The notes under the pieces are model-generated. The model was not told the DNA's origin. It saw nothing but the letters and a program-made list of their open reading frames with translations, and did not search any database. From Paramicrobacterium humi (GTDB lineage Bacteria; Actinomycetota; Actinomycetes; Actinomycetales; Microbacteriaceae), in the NCBI RefSeq assembly GCF_900105715.1, contig NZ_FNRY01000001.1, positions 558,001-622,000 of the forward strand: 64,000 nucleotides of DNA, written 5' to 3'. A program made the position numbers and the translations under genes. Positions 8,121 through 16,477 of this stretch are shown here, in pieces (within the stretch, counting starts at the first letter, position 1; each line of letters opens with the position of its first letter).

Positions 8121-8172
8121 GTCGTCATGGTAAGCGGCTTCCCCCTTCAGGGGTAGGCCCCGGACGGGGGAC

Positions 8173-9024
8173 TTACACGGAGTCCCGCCATGAGTGACGC
8201 GGCTCGAAGCCGAGCTCGCGCCGGGCCTTGTCGATCGAGAGCAGCGTGTCATGCTCGCCGACCTCGCGAGTGACACGCACGCCGGGGAACACCTCGGCGA
8301 TGAGCTCCGCGTTCGGGCGCGACATGACCGTGTCGGCGGCCGCGATGATGAAGCGGTCGAATCCCGGTTTCTCGAGCGCGAGCGCCTTCGCCACGGCCTG
8401 GGCGCCGTCGCGCGCGTCGATGTAGCCCCACAGGTTCCACTTGCGCCCTCTCGGGTCGGCGTCGAAGTCGGGGAACGCCGCGTAGTCCTCGGGGTTCATC
8501 ACGTTCGAGAAACGCAGGGCGGTGATCGTGAGCTCCGGGTCCCACCGGGTCAGCTCGATCGCCATCTGCTCTTCGAGGTGCTTCACGAGCGAGTACACGC
8601 TCTCCGGCCGCGCCGGGTAATCCTCGTCCACGGGGATGTACGGCGGCGGCGTGTCGAACGGCAGCCCGAGAACGGTCTCGCTCGACGCGTAGACGATTGA
8701 GCGGATGCCGCAGCGCCTCGCCGCGTGGAAGACGTTGAACGACGCGAGCATGTTGTTGTGGAACGTGGCGACATCGCTCACGATCCCGGGCGCGGGAATC
8801 GCCGCGAGGTGCACGAGCGCGTCGTAGCCGGGGCCGTCCGAGCCGTCGCGCACTCCGGAGAGCGCATCGATGACCTCGCCGTAGTCGGTGAGCCGGACCC
8901 GGAGGAAGCCGGGACCGCGCTCTCCCGCGCTGTCGAGGTTCGTGACGTCGTGCCCCTCTTCGCGCAAGTGCGCGACGACGGCACGGCCGAGCTTTCCGGA
9001 TCCTCCGGTGACGGCGATTCTCAT
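8173..9024 (-). CDS. NAD-dependent epimerase/dehydratase family protein
   Basis: A 283-residue extended short-chain dehydrogenase. The N-terminal TGGSGKLG dinucleotide-binding loop (residues 6-13), the Ser of YASSE (113-116) and the YxxxK pair Y144/K148 are all present. It lacks a signal peptide. It lies 18 bp after the TIM-barrel gene at 9043-10059 and is probably the last gene of the five-gene sugar operon, where it may reduce, epimerise or oxidise a sugar intermediate. The exact substrate cannot be read from the sequence. Confidence 0.88.
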   Translation of the reverse strand: MRIAVTGGSGKLGRAVVAHLREEGHDVTNLDSAGERGPGFLRVRLTDYGEVIDALSGVRDGSDGPGYDALVHLAAIPAPGIVSDVATFHNNMLASFNVFHAARRCGIRSIVYASSETVLGLPFDTPPPYIPVDEDYPARPESVYSLVKHLEEQMAIELTRWDPELTITALRFSNVMNPEDYAAFPDFDADPRGRKWNLWGYIDARDGAQAVAKALALEKPGFDRFIIAAADTVMSRPNAELIAEVFPGVRVTREVGEHDTLLSIDKARRELGFEPRHSWRDSV

Positions 9025-9042
9025 GCGCTCATTCTGTCACTG

Positions 9043-10059
9043 TCACTGGTTGCTGAACGCGGCGTCGAACGAGGCCTCCGGCTGCTTCCACAGCAGCGAG
9101 CGGATGTAGCCGACCGCCTCCTTGGCCCCGTGCAGGCGGTCCATGCCGGCATCCTCCCACTCGATCGAGATGGGGCCCGTGTAGCCGATCGCCTCGAGCG
9201 CGCGGAACGCGTCCTCCCACGGCACGTCGCCGTGTCCGGTCGAGACGAAGTCCCAGCCGCGCCGCGGGTCGCCCCATGGTAGGTGCGAGCCGAGCACGCC
9301 CGCGCGGCCCTGCACGGGGCGCATGCGCGTGTCCTTGCAGTCGACGTGGTAGATGCGGTCTTTGAAGTCCCAGATGAAGCCGACGGGGTCGATCTGCTGC
9401 CACATCATGTGGCTCGGGTCCCAGTTGAAGCCGAACGCCTCGCGGTGCTCGATGGCGTCGAGCGTGCGCACGCTCGTCCAGTAGTCATACGCGATCTCGC
9501 TTGGGTGCACTTCGTGGGCGAAGCGCACGCCCTCGGCGTCGAACACGTCGAGGATGGGGTTCCACCGGCGGGCGAAGTCCTCATAGCCCTCATCGATCAC
9601 GGATGCCGGAACCGGCGGGAACTGCGCGACGTAGGGCCAGATCTTCGAGCCCGTGAAGCCCACGACGACGTCGACGCCGAGCTTGCGGGCGACGCGGGCG
9701 GAGCGCTTCATGTCCTCCGCAGCGCGCTGCCGCACGCCCTCCGGGTCGCCGTTGCCCCACGTGGAGGGCCGCACGATCGCCTTGTGGCGGAAGTCGATCG
9801 GGTCGTCGCACACGGCCTGTCCGGTGAGGTGGTTCGAGATCGCGAACACCCGCAGGTTGTTGCGCTCGAGGATCTCGAGGCGGCTCTTCAGGTATGCGTC
9901 ATCCTGGTCCGCGCGCTCGAGATCGAGGTGGTCGCCGCTCGCCGCGATCTCGAGACCGTCGTAGCCCCACTCGGAGGCGAGGCGCGCGACCTCCTCGAAC
10001 GGCAGGTCGGCCCACTGCCCCGTGAACAGGGTGACCGGGTGTGTTGATTCGTTCGTCAT
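9043..10059 (-). CDS. Sugar isomerase/epimerase-like TIM-barrel protein
   Basis: A 338-residue xylose-isomerase-like TIM barrel (AP endonuclease 2 superfamily). Candidate metal ligands sit in FAHEVHPSE, FNWDPSHMMWQ, YHVDCKD and SIEWED. The start at 10057-10059 has AAGGAG at ideal spacing; a longer frame upstream is only a shadow of the next gene. Its ATG overlaps the TGA of the oxidoreductase (ATGA). Proteins of this fold next to Gfo/Idh/MocA oxidoreductases often act on 3-keto sugars as elimination, hydration or isomerisation enzymes, or in inositol breakdown; this is inference from context. Confidence 0.88.
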   Translation of the reverse strand: MTNESTHPVTLFTGQWADLPFEEVARLASEWGYDGLEIAASGDHLDLERADQDDAYLKSRLEILERNNLRVFAISNHLTGQAVCDDPIDFRHKAIVRPSTWGNGDPEGVRQRAAEDMKRSARVARKLGVDVVVGFTGSKIWPYVAQFPPVPASVIDEGYEDFARRWNPILDVFDAEGVRFAHEVHPSEIAYDYWTSVRTLDAIEHREAFGFNWDPSHMMWQQIDPVGFIWDFKDRIYHVDCKDTRMRPVQGRAGVLGSHLPWGDPRRGWDFVSTGHGDVPWEDAFRALEAIGYTGPISIEWEDAGMDRLHGAKEAVGYIRSLLWKQPEASFDAAFSNQ

Positions 10060-11141
10060 TGCGTGTCTCCTTCGCTCGGGACATCCAGCCAGGCGCCGCG
10101 CTCGGCGGCATCCATCACGGTCTCGGTGAGCTGCACGGCGCGCAGCCCGTCGGTGAAGCGCGGCAACCCCTCGGGCTCGCCACCCGCGATCGCGGCGTAG
10201 CTGTCGGCGACGAACGCGTTGAACGCGTCCTGGTAGCCCTGCGGGTGACCGGCCGGAACCGTGCACAGGCGCGCGGCGTCGGGGCTCAGCTGGTCGGCGT
10301 CGCGCGGAATCGACAGGCTGCCGCCGCGGCGGCCGACCCAGATCGTCTCGGGGTTCTCCTGCTCGAACGCGATGCTCTCCGCGCTTCCGGCGATCTCGAG
10401 CGTGAGCGCGTTCTTGCGACCGGGCGCGGCCTGCGAGACGAGCAGCGTCCCGATCGCCCCGCCCGCGGTCTCGATCGTGACGGCGGCGGCGTCCTCGGTG
10501 CTCACCGCGGCATGCTCGGCGCGCTTCTCGACGAACGTGCGGCGCGTCGCCGCCACGCGCGCGATCGGGTCACCGGTGATGAACTCGAGCAGGTCCACGA
10601 GGTGCGAGCCGATGTCGGCGAACGCCCGGGAGCGGCCGCCCGTCTCCGGGTCGACGCGCCAATTGTCGTCGTCGGCGCTCAGCAGCCAGTCCTGCAGGTA
10701 GGAGGCGCGGATGCTGAGCACGCGGCCGGCCTCTCCGGAAGCGACGCGGGCCCGAGCCTCGCGCACGAGCGGATGGAAGCGGTACACGAACGGCACGGTC
10801 GCCGTGACGCCGGACGCCGCCCGGACGAGCTGCCGGGAGTCGGCGACGGTCGTCGCGAGCGGCTTCTCGCACACCACGTGCACGCCCGCACGGGCGACGG
10901 CGAGAGCCTGCTCGGCGTGGAAGGCGTTCGGCGTGCACACGTGCACGACGTCGACCTCGCCGAGGAGCGCGTCGAGGTCGGGGAACGCGCGTTCGATGCC
11001 GAGCGCCTCGGCGGCTGCGGCGCCGCGCGTCGGGCTCGACGAGACGATGCCCGCGAGCTCGGCGCCCGCGGCCCGTGCGGCGCGGGAGTGCACGGTCGCC
11101 ATGAAGCCGCCGCCGACGATGCCGACGCGCAGGCGGCTCAT
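10056..11141 (-). CDS. Gfo/Idh/MocA-family oxidoreductase (second copy)
   Basis: A 361-residue sugar dehydrogenase-like protein. The Rossmann loop is VGIVGGGFMATVHS (about residues 6-19), the family catalytic motif is VCEKPLA, and the second domain has YRFHPLVREA, SYLQDW and AFADIGSHLVDLLEF. The GSHxxD/LLEF part supplies the catalytic His region of this family. The ATG start at 11139-11141 overlaps the stop of the preceding gene (ATGA), which favours it over a start ten codons upstream. It would oxidise or reduce a sugar or glycoside with NAD(P). The YLQDW motif is, from memory, shared with levoglucosan-dehydrogenase-like members. Confidence 0.9.
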   Translation of the reverse strand: MSRLRVGIVGGGFMATVHSRAARAAGAELAGIVSSSPTRGAAAAEALGIERAFPDLDALLGEVDVVHVCTPNAFHAEQALAVARAGVHVVCEKPLATTVADSRQLVRAASGVTATVPFVYRFHPLVREARARVASGEAGRVLSIRASYLQDWLLSADDDNWRVDPETGGRSRAFADIGSHLVDLLEFITGDPIARVAATRRTFVEKRAEHAAVSTEDAAAVTIETAGGAIGTLLVSQAAPGRKNALTLEIAGSAESIAFEQENPETIWVGRRGGSLSIPRDADQLSPDAARLCTVPAGHPQGYQDAFNAFVADSYAAIAGGEPEGLPRFTDGLRAVQLTETVMDAAERGAWLDVPSEGDTQ

Positions 11142-12235
11142 CGTCCGATCACTCCGGCGCGCGGGTCCCAATCCTCGGGAAGCGGCGGCGCGACCTCGAC
11201 GGTGCTCGCGATGTCGATCGGGCGACGCTCGTTCGCCGACTCGATCGTCGATACCATGACGTCGAGCACGTGGAAGGCCTGCTCCCCCGACGCCCGTTCG
11301 GGCCGGTTCTCGCGGATCGCCTGCGCGAGCTCTGCCACGCCCGTTCCGCGGGTGGTGCGCGTGCCGAGCGAGGGTATCGTCTCGATCTCGCCGCCCTCGC
11401 CGTGCAGCAGCAGGTCGCCCTCGAACATGTTCGGATCGGGGATGACGAGCGTGCCGTCGATGCCCGCGACCTCGAACTGGGTGCGACCGAGCTTCGAGTC
11501 GAAGCTGAAGATGCTCTGCGCGCTCTGCCCGCCCTCGAACTCGTACATCGCGCCGACGTGCGTCGGCACGGTGACGTCGAAGCGCTCGCCCGCGCGCGGA
11601 CCCGATCCGATGATGCGGAACGGCTTCGCGGTCGAGGCGCTCGCGGTGACGCGCGAGACGGGGCCGAAGATCTGCACGAGGGCCGTGAGGTAGTACGGTC
11701 CGATGTCGAACAGCGGTCCCGCCCCGTGCTGGAACAGGAAGTCGGGGTTCGGGTGCCAGGCCTCAGGGCCCGGGTTCTGCATGAGCGTGAGCGCGGTCAG
11801 CGGAGCGCCGATGCGGCCGCCCTCGATGAGACGGCGCGCCGACTGGATGCCGGCGCCGAGGAACGTGTCGGGAGCGGTCGCGACGCGTCGGCCGGCCGCG
11901 TGGGCAGCGTCGAGCAGCACCCGGCCCGACTCGCGATCGAGCGCGAACGGCTTCTCGCTCCACACGTGCTTGCCCGCCTCGAGCGCCTGCAGCGCGACCT
12001 CGACGTGCACGGCGGGGATGGTGAGGTTGACGACGATCTCGATGTCGTCGTCGACGAGGAGCTCATCGACGGTTCCGGATGCCGCGACGCCGAACTTCTG
12101 CGCCTGGGCGGCGGCCCGCTCGGTGTCGAGGTCGGCGATGAAGCGCACGTCGAGGTCGGGGAAGGACGTCAGGTTCTCGAGGTACTGGGTGCTGATCACT
12201 CCGGCGCCGATGACGCCGACTCCGACGCGGCTCAC
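11138..12235 (-). CDS. Gfo/Idh/MocA-family oxidoreductase (first copy)
   Basis: A 365-residue oxidoreductase with the N-terminal GVGVIGAGVISTQYLENL nucleotide-binding segment, the WSEKPFAL catalytic lysine motif and a C-terminal beta-sheet domain with GPLFDIGPYYLTALVQIFG. It is distinct in sequence from the neighbouring copy, so the two probably catalyse different steps. The GTG start at 12233-12235 overlaps the upstream stop (GTGA). It is the second gene of the operon that starts at 12984, opposite the ROK regulator. Confidence 0.9.
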   Translation of the reverse strand: MSRVGVGVIGAGVISTQYLENLTSFPDLDVRFIADLDTERAAAQAQKFGVAASGTVDELLVDDDIEIVVNLTIPAVHVEVALQALEAGKHVWSEKPFALDRESGRVLLDAAHAAGRRVATAPDTFLGAGIQSARRLIEGGRIGAPLTALTLMQNPGPEAWHPNPDFLFQHGAGPLFDIGPYYLTALVQIFGPVSRVTASASTAKPFRIIGSGPRAGERFDVTVPTHVGAMYEFEGGQSAQSIFSFDSKLGRTQFEVAGIDGTLVIPDPNMFEGDLLLHGEGGEIETIPSLGTRTTRGTGVAELAQAIRENRPERASGEQAFHVLDVMVSTIESANERRPIDIASTVEVAPPLPEDWDPRAGVIGR

Positions 12236-12984
12236 GCGTTCGCCCCGTTCTCGAGCGAGCGGAGGTAGCCGAAGCTGTCCACGACGGCCTGGAAGCGGTC
12301 GCCGCGGGAGTCGTCGAGCTCGATGACGCGCAGTGCGCTCGGCGCGGCGGCGAGGATCGCCGGGATGTCGAGGCTGCCGCTTCCGACGGCGACCTGGTCC
12401 TTCGTCTCTGCCGTGCCGGGGCCGTCCTTCACGTGGATCGCGGCCACCCGGTCGCCGAGGCGGCCGAGCAGGTCAACGGGGTCCACACCGCCGACGGCAG
12501 CCCAGTACGTGTCGATCTCGAGCACGACCTCAGGGTCGAGGAGCGACGCGAAGTACTCGAGCGCGGTCGTGCCCTCGATGCGGCTCTGCAGCTCGTGCGC
12601 GTGGTTGTGGTAGCCGACGGTGATGCCGTGCTCGGCGGCGACCGTCGCGGCCTCGTTGAGGCGACGGGCCGTGTCGGCGACGTCCTCGGCGCTCGTCCAC
12701 TTCTCGGGGCCGACGAAGGGATCGATCACGCTGCGGATGCCGAGGGCTGAAGCCGCGGCGGCGACCACGGCGATCGAGCCGTCGGCGAGGAATCCCTGGT
12801 GAGTGGTGGGAGCGGTGAGACCGGCCGCCGTGAGCGCGTCGCCGAGCCCCTCGAACTGCGTGAAGGCGAAGGGCTCCACGCGAGTGAAGCCGGCGTCGGC
12901 GAGGCGCTGCAGTGTGCCGGGCAGATCCTTCGTGATGAGTTCGCGGACGGTGTAGAGCTGAACGGACAGCGGGGACGTGTTCAT
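12232..12984 (-). CDS. Sugar phosphate isomerase/epimerase (TIM barrel)
   Basis: A 250-residue xylose-isomerase-like TIM barrel. It opens with SVQLYTVRELI, and candidate metal-site segments are VGYHNHAHEL, LEIDTYWAA, AAIHVKDGPG and RVIELDD. The start at 12982-12984 has GAGGAG three bases before it; longer in-frame starts upstream lie in the operator region and are less likely. It is the first gene of the operon: TIM barrel, Gfo/Idh, Gfo/Idh, TIM barrel, epimerase. It is distinct from the 338-residue barrel later in the operon. Confidence 0.88.
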   Translation of the reverse strand: MNTSPLSVQLYTVRELITKDLPGTLQRLADAGFTRVEPFAFTQFEGLGDALTAAGLTAPTTHQGFLADGSIAVVAAAASALGIRSVIDPFVGPEKWTSAEDVADTARRLNEAATVAAEHGITVGYHNHAHELQSRIEGTTALEYFASLLDPEVVLEIDTYWAAVGGVDPVDLLGRLGDRVAAIHVKDGPGTAETKDQVAVGSGSLDIPAILAAAPSALRVIELDDSRGDRFQAVVDSFGYLRSLENGANA

Positions 12985-13035
12985 GATCTCCTCGGTGAAT
13001 CGCGGACCCGAGTGGCCCGCAACCATTGAACGACG

Positions 13036-13086
13036 ACTTTTGGTTTCTGTCAATCAAAAGTTGTGACTAGCCGATCAGTAGTCGGC
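13036..13086. promoter_or_regulatory. Operator region between sugar operon and ROK gene
   Basis: ACTTTTG (13036-13042) and CAAAAGT (13055-13061) are perfect inverted half-sites 12 bases apart. A second inverted pair, GACTA (13065-13069) and TAGTC (13079-13083), lies beside it and overlaps GCCGA / TCGGC (13070-13086). ROK-type repressors bind palindromes of this sort, and a ROK gene starts 18 bases away, so control of both divergent transcripts is likely. Confidence 0.65.
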
Positions 13087-13103
13087 TGTGCTTTACTCAC
13101 AAC

Positions 13104-14261
13104 ATGGTCACGGTTCCGAGCGCGCCGCGCGCCGCATCGGCGGGCGACCTGCTCCAGCTTCTGCGCGATGGCGAGCCTCGCACGAAGGCGGAGATCGCGG
13201 CGCTCACGGGGCTGTCGCGCTCGACGGTAGCGGCCCGCATCGACGCGCTGCTCGCCTCCGGTTTCGCCATGCCGGCGGGTGAGGCCGCGTCCTCCGGCGG
13301 CCGGCGGCCGTCTCGCGTCGCGTTCTCGCCGCTTTCCCGGCTCGTCGTGGGCATCGATCTCGGCGCGACCCACGGCGTCGTCGCCCTCAGCGATCTCGCC
13401 GGCACCATCCTCGCCGAGAGCGCGGCGCGGCTGCGCATCACCGACGGCCCCGAGAGCGTTCTCGACTGGGCGGTCGGCGAAACCCTCGAGCTGCTCGCCG
13501 ACGTCGGCCGCGATGCCGACGACGTGCTCGGCGTCGGCATCGGCGTCCCTGGCCCCGTCGAGCACGACACAGGGCGCCCCGTGAATCCGCCGATCATGCC
13601 CGGCTGGGACCGCTTCGACATCCCCGCCTTCGTGCGGCGGCGACTCCCCGTCACGGTTCTCGTGGACAACGACGTCAACGTGCTCGCTCTCGGCGAGCAG
13701 GCGATGTTCTGGCCGGACGCCGACGATCTCGTCTTCGTGAAGGTGTCGACGGGAATCGGCGCGGGAGTCATCATGGGCGGCCGCCTGCAGCGCGGCGCGC
13801 GCGGTTCGGCCGGGGATCTCGGGCACGTGCGAGTCCCCGTAACCGACGGCGCCCACTCCCCCGACCTCGAGGCGGTCGCCTCGGGACCCGCGATCGCCGC
13901 GTCGCTCGACGGCTCGACGAGCGAGGACGTGATAGCCGCGGTCCGCGGCGGCGATGCCCGAGCCGCCGAAGCGGTGCGGCAGGCGGGTCGTGATGTCGGC
14001 GAAGTGCTCGCCGGCGTCGTGAACCTGCTCAATCCCTCCGTCATCGTCATCGGCGGCAGCATCACGAGAGCGGGCGAGCATCTCATCGCCGGCGTGCGCG
14101 AAGTCGTGTACCGACGCTCCATACCGCTCGCGACGCAGGACCTGACGATCGCGCCGTCCCGCGGTGGAGAGTCCGCGGGAGCGCTCGGTGCGGCGATCAT
14201 GGCGATCGACGCGACGCTCGACGCCGAATCGGTCGACGCGATCGTGAACGGCCGGTTCTGA
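13104..14261 (+). CDS. ROK-family transcriptional regulator
   Basis: A 385-residue protein. Residues 12-60 form a winged helix (TKAEIAALTGLSRSTVAARI) and residues 80-385 a ROK sugar-kinase fold with the phosphate-binding VVGIDLGATH (82-90), VGIGVPGPV and LVDNDVNVLALGE. The usual ROK zinc motif (CxCGxxGC) is missing: the corresponding stretch reads VTDGAHSPDLEAVASG without cysteines. This suggests sensing of a sugar ligand without classical ROK zinc binding. It is divergent from the five-gene sugar operon and probably represses it. No ribosome binding site precedes the ATG; TTTACT ends 6 bases before it, so a leaderless transcript is possible. Confidence 0.92.
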   Translation: MVTVPSAPRAASAGDLLQLLRDGEPRTKAEIAALTGLSRSTVAARIDALLASGFAMPAGEAASSGGRRPSRVAFSPLSRLVVGIDLGATHGVVALSDLAGTILAESAARLRITDGPESVLDWAVGETLELLADVGRDADDVLGVGIGVPGPVEHDTGRPVNPPIMPGWDRFDIPAFVRRRLPVTVLVDNDVNVLALGEQAMFWPDADDLVFVKVSTGIGAGVIMGGRLQRGARGSAGDLGHVRVPVTDGAHSPDLEAVASGPAIAASLDGSTSEDVIAAVRGGDARAAEAVRQAGRDVGEVLAGVVNLLNPSVIVIGGSITRAGEHLIAGVREVVYRRSIPLATQDLTIAPSRGGESAGALGAAIMAIDATLDAESVDAIVNGRF

Positions 14262-14328
14262 AGGCTCTCCTGCCGCAACGCGCGCACCGCTGTCGGCGGC
14301 ATCCGCTCGACGGGGTGAGAATGGAAGG

Positions 14329-14916
14329 GTGAATCCCCGCCTCGCCAACCGCATCATCGCCGACTCGAGCGATCGCGTCGGCTGGCTGCGGGCCCGCTCA
14401 CGCGGAATCACGGCGACGGACGTGGCGAAGCTGTCGACGCCGCACTCCATCCAGGTCGCGGCGACAGCGAAGCTGCACGGCACGGGCTTCACGGGCAACG
14501 CCTACACCGACCACGGGAGGCGCCGGGAGCCGGAGATCGCGGCGTGGGTCGCCGCCACCCACGGGATCCAGCCGTCGTCGGCGCTGTTCCACGCCGAGAC
14601 GGAGACGCGTCACCTCGCGACGCCGGACGGCGTCGGCAGCATGACAACCGGCGGGGTCATCCTCGCCGAGATCAAGACGACGACGAAGCCGTGGCGCTCG
14701 ATTCCGCGCAACTACCTGCGGCAGGTGTGGTGGCAGCAGTACGTGCTCGGCGCGGAGCGCACCCTCGTCGTGTGGGAGCAGCACGACAACTTCGTCCCGG
14801 TGGGCGACGAGCCGCTGTGCCGCTGGGTCGACCGGGACGAGACGGAGATCGCGAAGCTCGTCTCGCTCGCGAACCAGCTCATCGACGAACTGCACGTGCG
14901 CACGACACGGCGCTGA
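14329..14916 (+). CDS. YqaJ/RecB-like PD-(D/E)XK nuclease, orphan
   Basis: A 195-residue protein with the pattern of the YqaJ viral-recombinase exonuclease fold: HGRRREPEIAAW (Glu67/Glu69), Asp100 in LATPDGVG, the E-x-K pair in ILAEIKTT (Glu114, Lys116) and a RecB-type motif QVWWQQYVLG. These are the active-site positions of PD-(D/E)XK nucleases that resect DNA ends for recombination in phages. No phage genes, single-strand annealing protein or integrase are nearby. The GTG start follows GGAAGG closely. It could be a domesticated phage gene or a cellular nuclease; function is inferred from motifs only. Confidence 0.75.
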   Translation: MNPRLANRIIADSSDRVGWLRARSRGITATDVAKLSTPHSIQVAATAKLHGTGFTGNAYTDHGRRREPEIAAWVAATHGIQPSSALFHAETETRHLATPDGVGSMTTGGVILAEIKTTTKPWRSIPRNYLRQVWWQQYVLGAERTLVVWEQHDNFVPVGDEPLCRWVDRDETEIAKLVSLANQLIDELHVRTTRR

Positions 14917-14947
14917 ACCGCTCGCGCGAGCGTGGCAGACTCGGAGC

Positions 14948-15928
14948 ATGAGCCAGCCCGTAGACATTCCCGAGACGATGACAGCCGCCGTGATCGACAA
15001 GACCGGTCCGGCCGAGAACCTGCACACGGCGACGGTTCCCGTGCCGCCGAGCTTTCTCGGCGACGTTCTCGTGAAGGTCGCCGCTGCCGGCATCAACCCC
15101 GTCGACTTCAAGACGCGTTCGGGGAAGAACCCGACAGCGGCAGCGCTGCGCTTCCCCGCGATCCTCGGGCACGACTTCGCCGGCACGATCGTGCGCGAGC
15201 CGTACGAGGCGCACCCGCTCCGGGCCGGCACGAAGGTGTTCGGCATGACGACGCTTCCGCGCTACGCCGGCAGCTACGCCGAGTACGTCGCCGCACCGAC
15301 CCTCGCGGTGGCGCCGAAGCCGACGTCGCTCTCGTTCACGCAGGCGGCCGCGGTGCCGCTCGCAGCCCTCACGGCGTGGGGCGCCGTCGTCGACGTCGCG
15401 AAGGCGCACCACGGTCAGCGCATGCTCATCCACGCGGGAGCCGGCGGCGTGGGCCAGTTCGCCGTGCAGTTCGCGCGCTACTTCGGAGCCGACGTCGTCA
15501 CGACCGCCTCGGGGCGGAACATCGAGTTCCTCCGGTCGATCGGCGCGAAAGCCGTCGTCGACTACACGACGACGCGTTTCGACGAGGTGCTGAGCGACAT
15601 CGACGTCGTCATCGACCTCATGGGCAACGCGCACGACGACACCGGGTCGCGGTCGCTGCGCGTGCTGCGTCCCGACGGACTCATCGTGAACGTGCCGACC
15701 GGGTCGTTCCCGACCCTGTTCGAAGAAGCGGATGCCGCCGGCGTGCGGGCCACGACGTTCAAGCTCGTGGCGAGCGGGGACACGCTCGCCAAGATCGGGC
15801 GCATCATCGACGCGGGCGACGTCTCGGTGCACGTCGACGCCGTTTACCCGCTCGCCGAGGCCGCCGCCGCGCACGCGGAGCTCGAGAAGGGGCACACTCG
15901 CGGCAAGATCGTTCTCGAGGTCGAGTAG
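14948..15928 (+). CDS. Zinc-free MDR-family NADP-dependent oxidoreductase
   Basis: A 326-residue medium-chain dehydrogenase/reductase of the quinone oxidoreductase type. The GroES-like domain has GINPVDFKTRSG and LGHDFAGTIV, and the Rossmann domain has the nucleotide loop HAGAGGVGQFAVQFA. The zinc-binding cysteines of alcohol dehydrogenases are absent. It probably reduces quinones or enones with NADPH. It is a single gene between the YqaJ-like nuclease and a convergent acetyltransferase. Confidence 0.9.
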   Translation: MSQPVDIPETMTAAVIDKTGPAENLHTATVPVPPSFLGDVLVKVAAAGINPVDFKTRSGKNPTAAALRFPAILGHDFAGTIVREPYEAHPLRAGTKVFGMTTLPRYAGSYAEYVAAPTLAVAPKPTSLSFTQAAAVPLAALTAWGAVVDVAKAHHGQRMLIHAGAGGVGQFAVQFARYFGADVVTTASGRNIEFLRSIGAKAVVDYTTTRFDEVLSDIDVVIDLMGNAHDDTGSRSLRVLRPDGLIVNVPTGSFPTLFEEADAAGVRATTFKLVASGDTLAKIGRIIDAGDVSVHVDAVYPLAEAAAAHAELEKGHTRGKIVLEVE

Positions 15929-15934
15929 CGCCGT

Positions 15935-16468
15935 TCAGGCCTCGAGCACGCACTCCATCACGAAGTCGTCGCACCAGCGGTCGCCGACCTTGAAGCGGCG
16001 GGTGCCGACACGACGGAACCCGCTCTTCTCGTAGAACCGCACGGCGCGCGCGTTGAGCTGATTGACGCCGAGCCACACGCCGCGAGCGCCGACGGATGCG
16101 GCCGACTCGAGCGTCGCCCGCATGAGCGAACCTGCCGCGCCCGTGCCGTGCGCGCTCGCGTGCACGTACACTTTGCTGAGTTCGACGGACGGCCGCACGG
16201 TGAGCCCTTCGGCGACGGCGGGATCCTCGGGCGCCTCGTCGACGAGCATGGTGTAGCCGACGAGGGCGTCGCCGTCCGCGGCGACGAGCAGCATCCGCCT
16301 CTGATCGGCGAGGTATTCGCCGAAGCGCTCTTCGCTGAGATGCCGTGACACGAACGCGTCGACGTCGGCGGGCGCCATGTCAGGCGGACACGCCAAGGCG
16401 AACGTCTGCGCGGCGAGCTGGGAGAGCGCAGCAGCATCCGCTCGGTCTGCGCGTCGGATGTGCACCAT
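15935..16468 (-). CDS. GNAT-family N-acetyltransferase
   Basis: A 177-residue acetyltransferase. The acetyl-CoA loop is seen in LSKVYVHASAHGTGAAGSLM, followed by VWLGVNQLNARAVRFYEKSGFR, the typical C-terminal GNAT motif. Substrates of such single-domain enzymes vary widely and cannot be predicted. It ends six bases after the convergent oxidoreductase stop, and nothing suggests an operon with the genes behind it. Confidence 0.9.
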   Translation of the reverse strand: MVHIRRADRADAAALSQLAAQTFALACPPDMAPADVDAFVSRHLSEERFGEYLADQRRMLLVAADGDALVGYTMLVDEAPEDPAVAEGLTVRPSVELSKVYVHASAHGTGAAGSLMRATLESAASVGARGVWLGVNQLNARAVRFYEKSGFRRVGTRRFKVGDRWCDDFVMECVLEA

Positions 16469-16477
16469 ACGTCGAGC

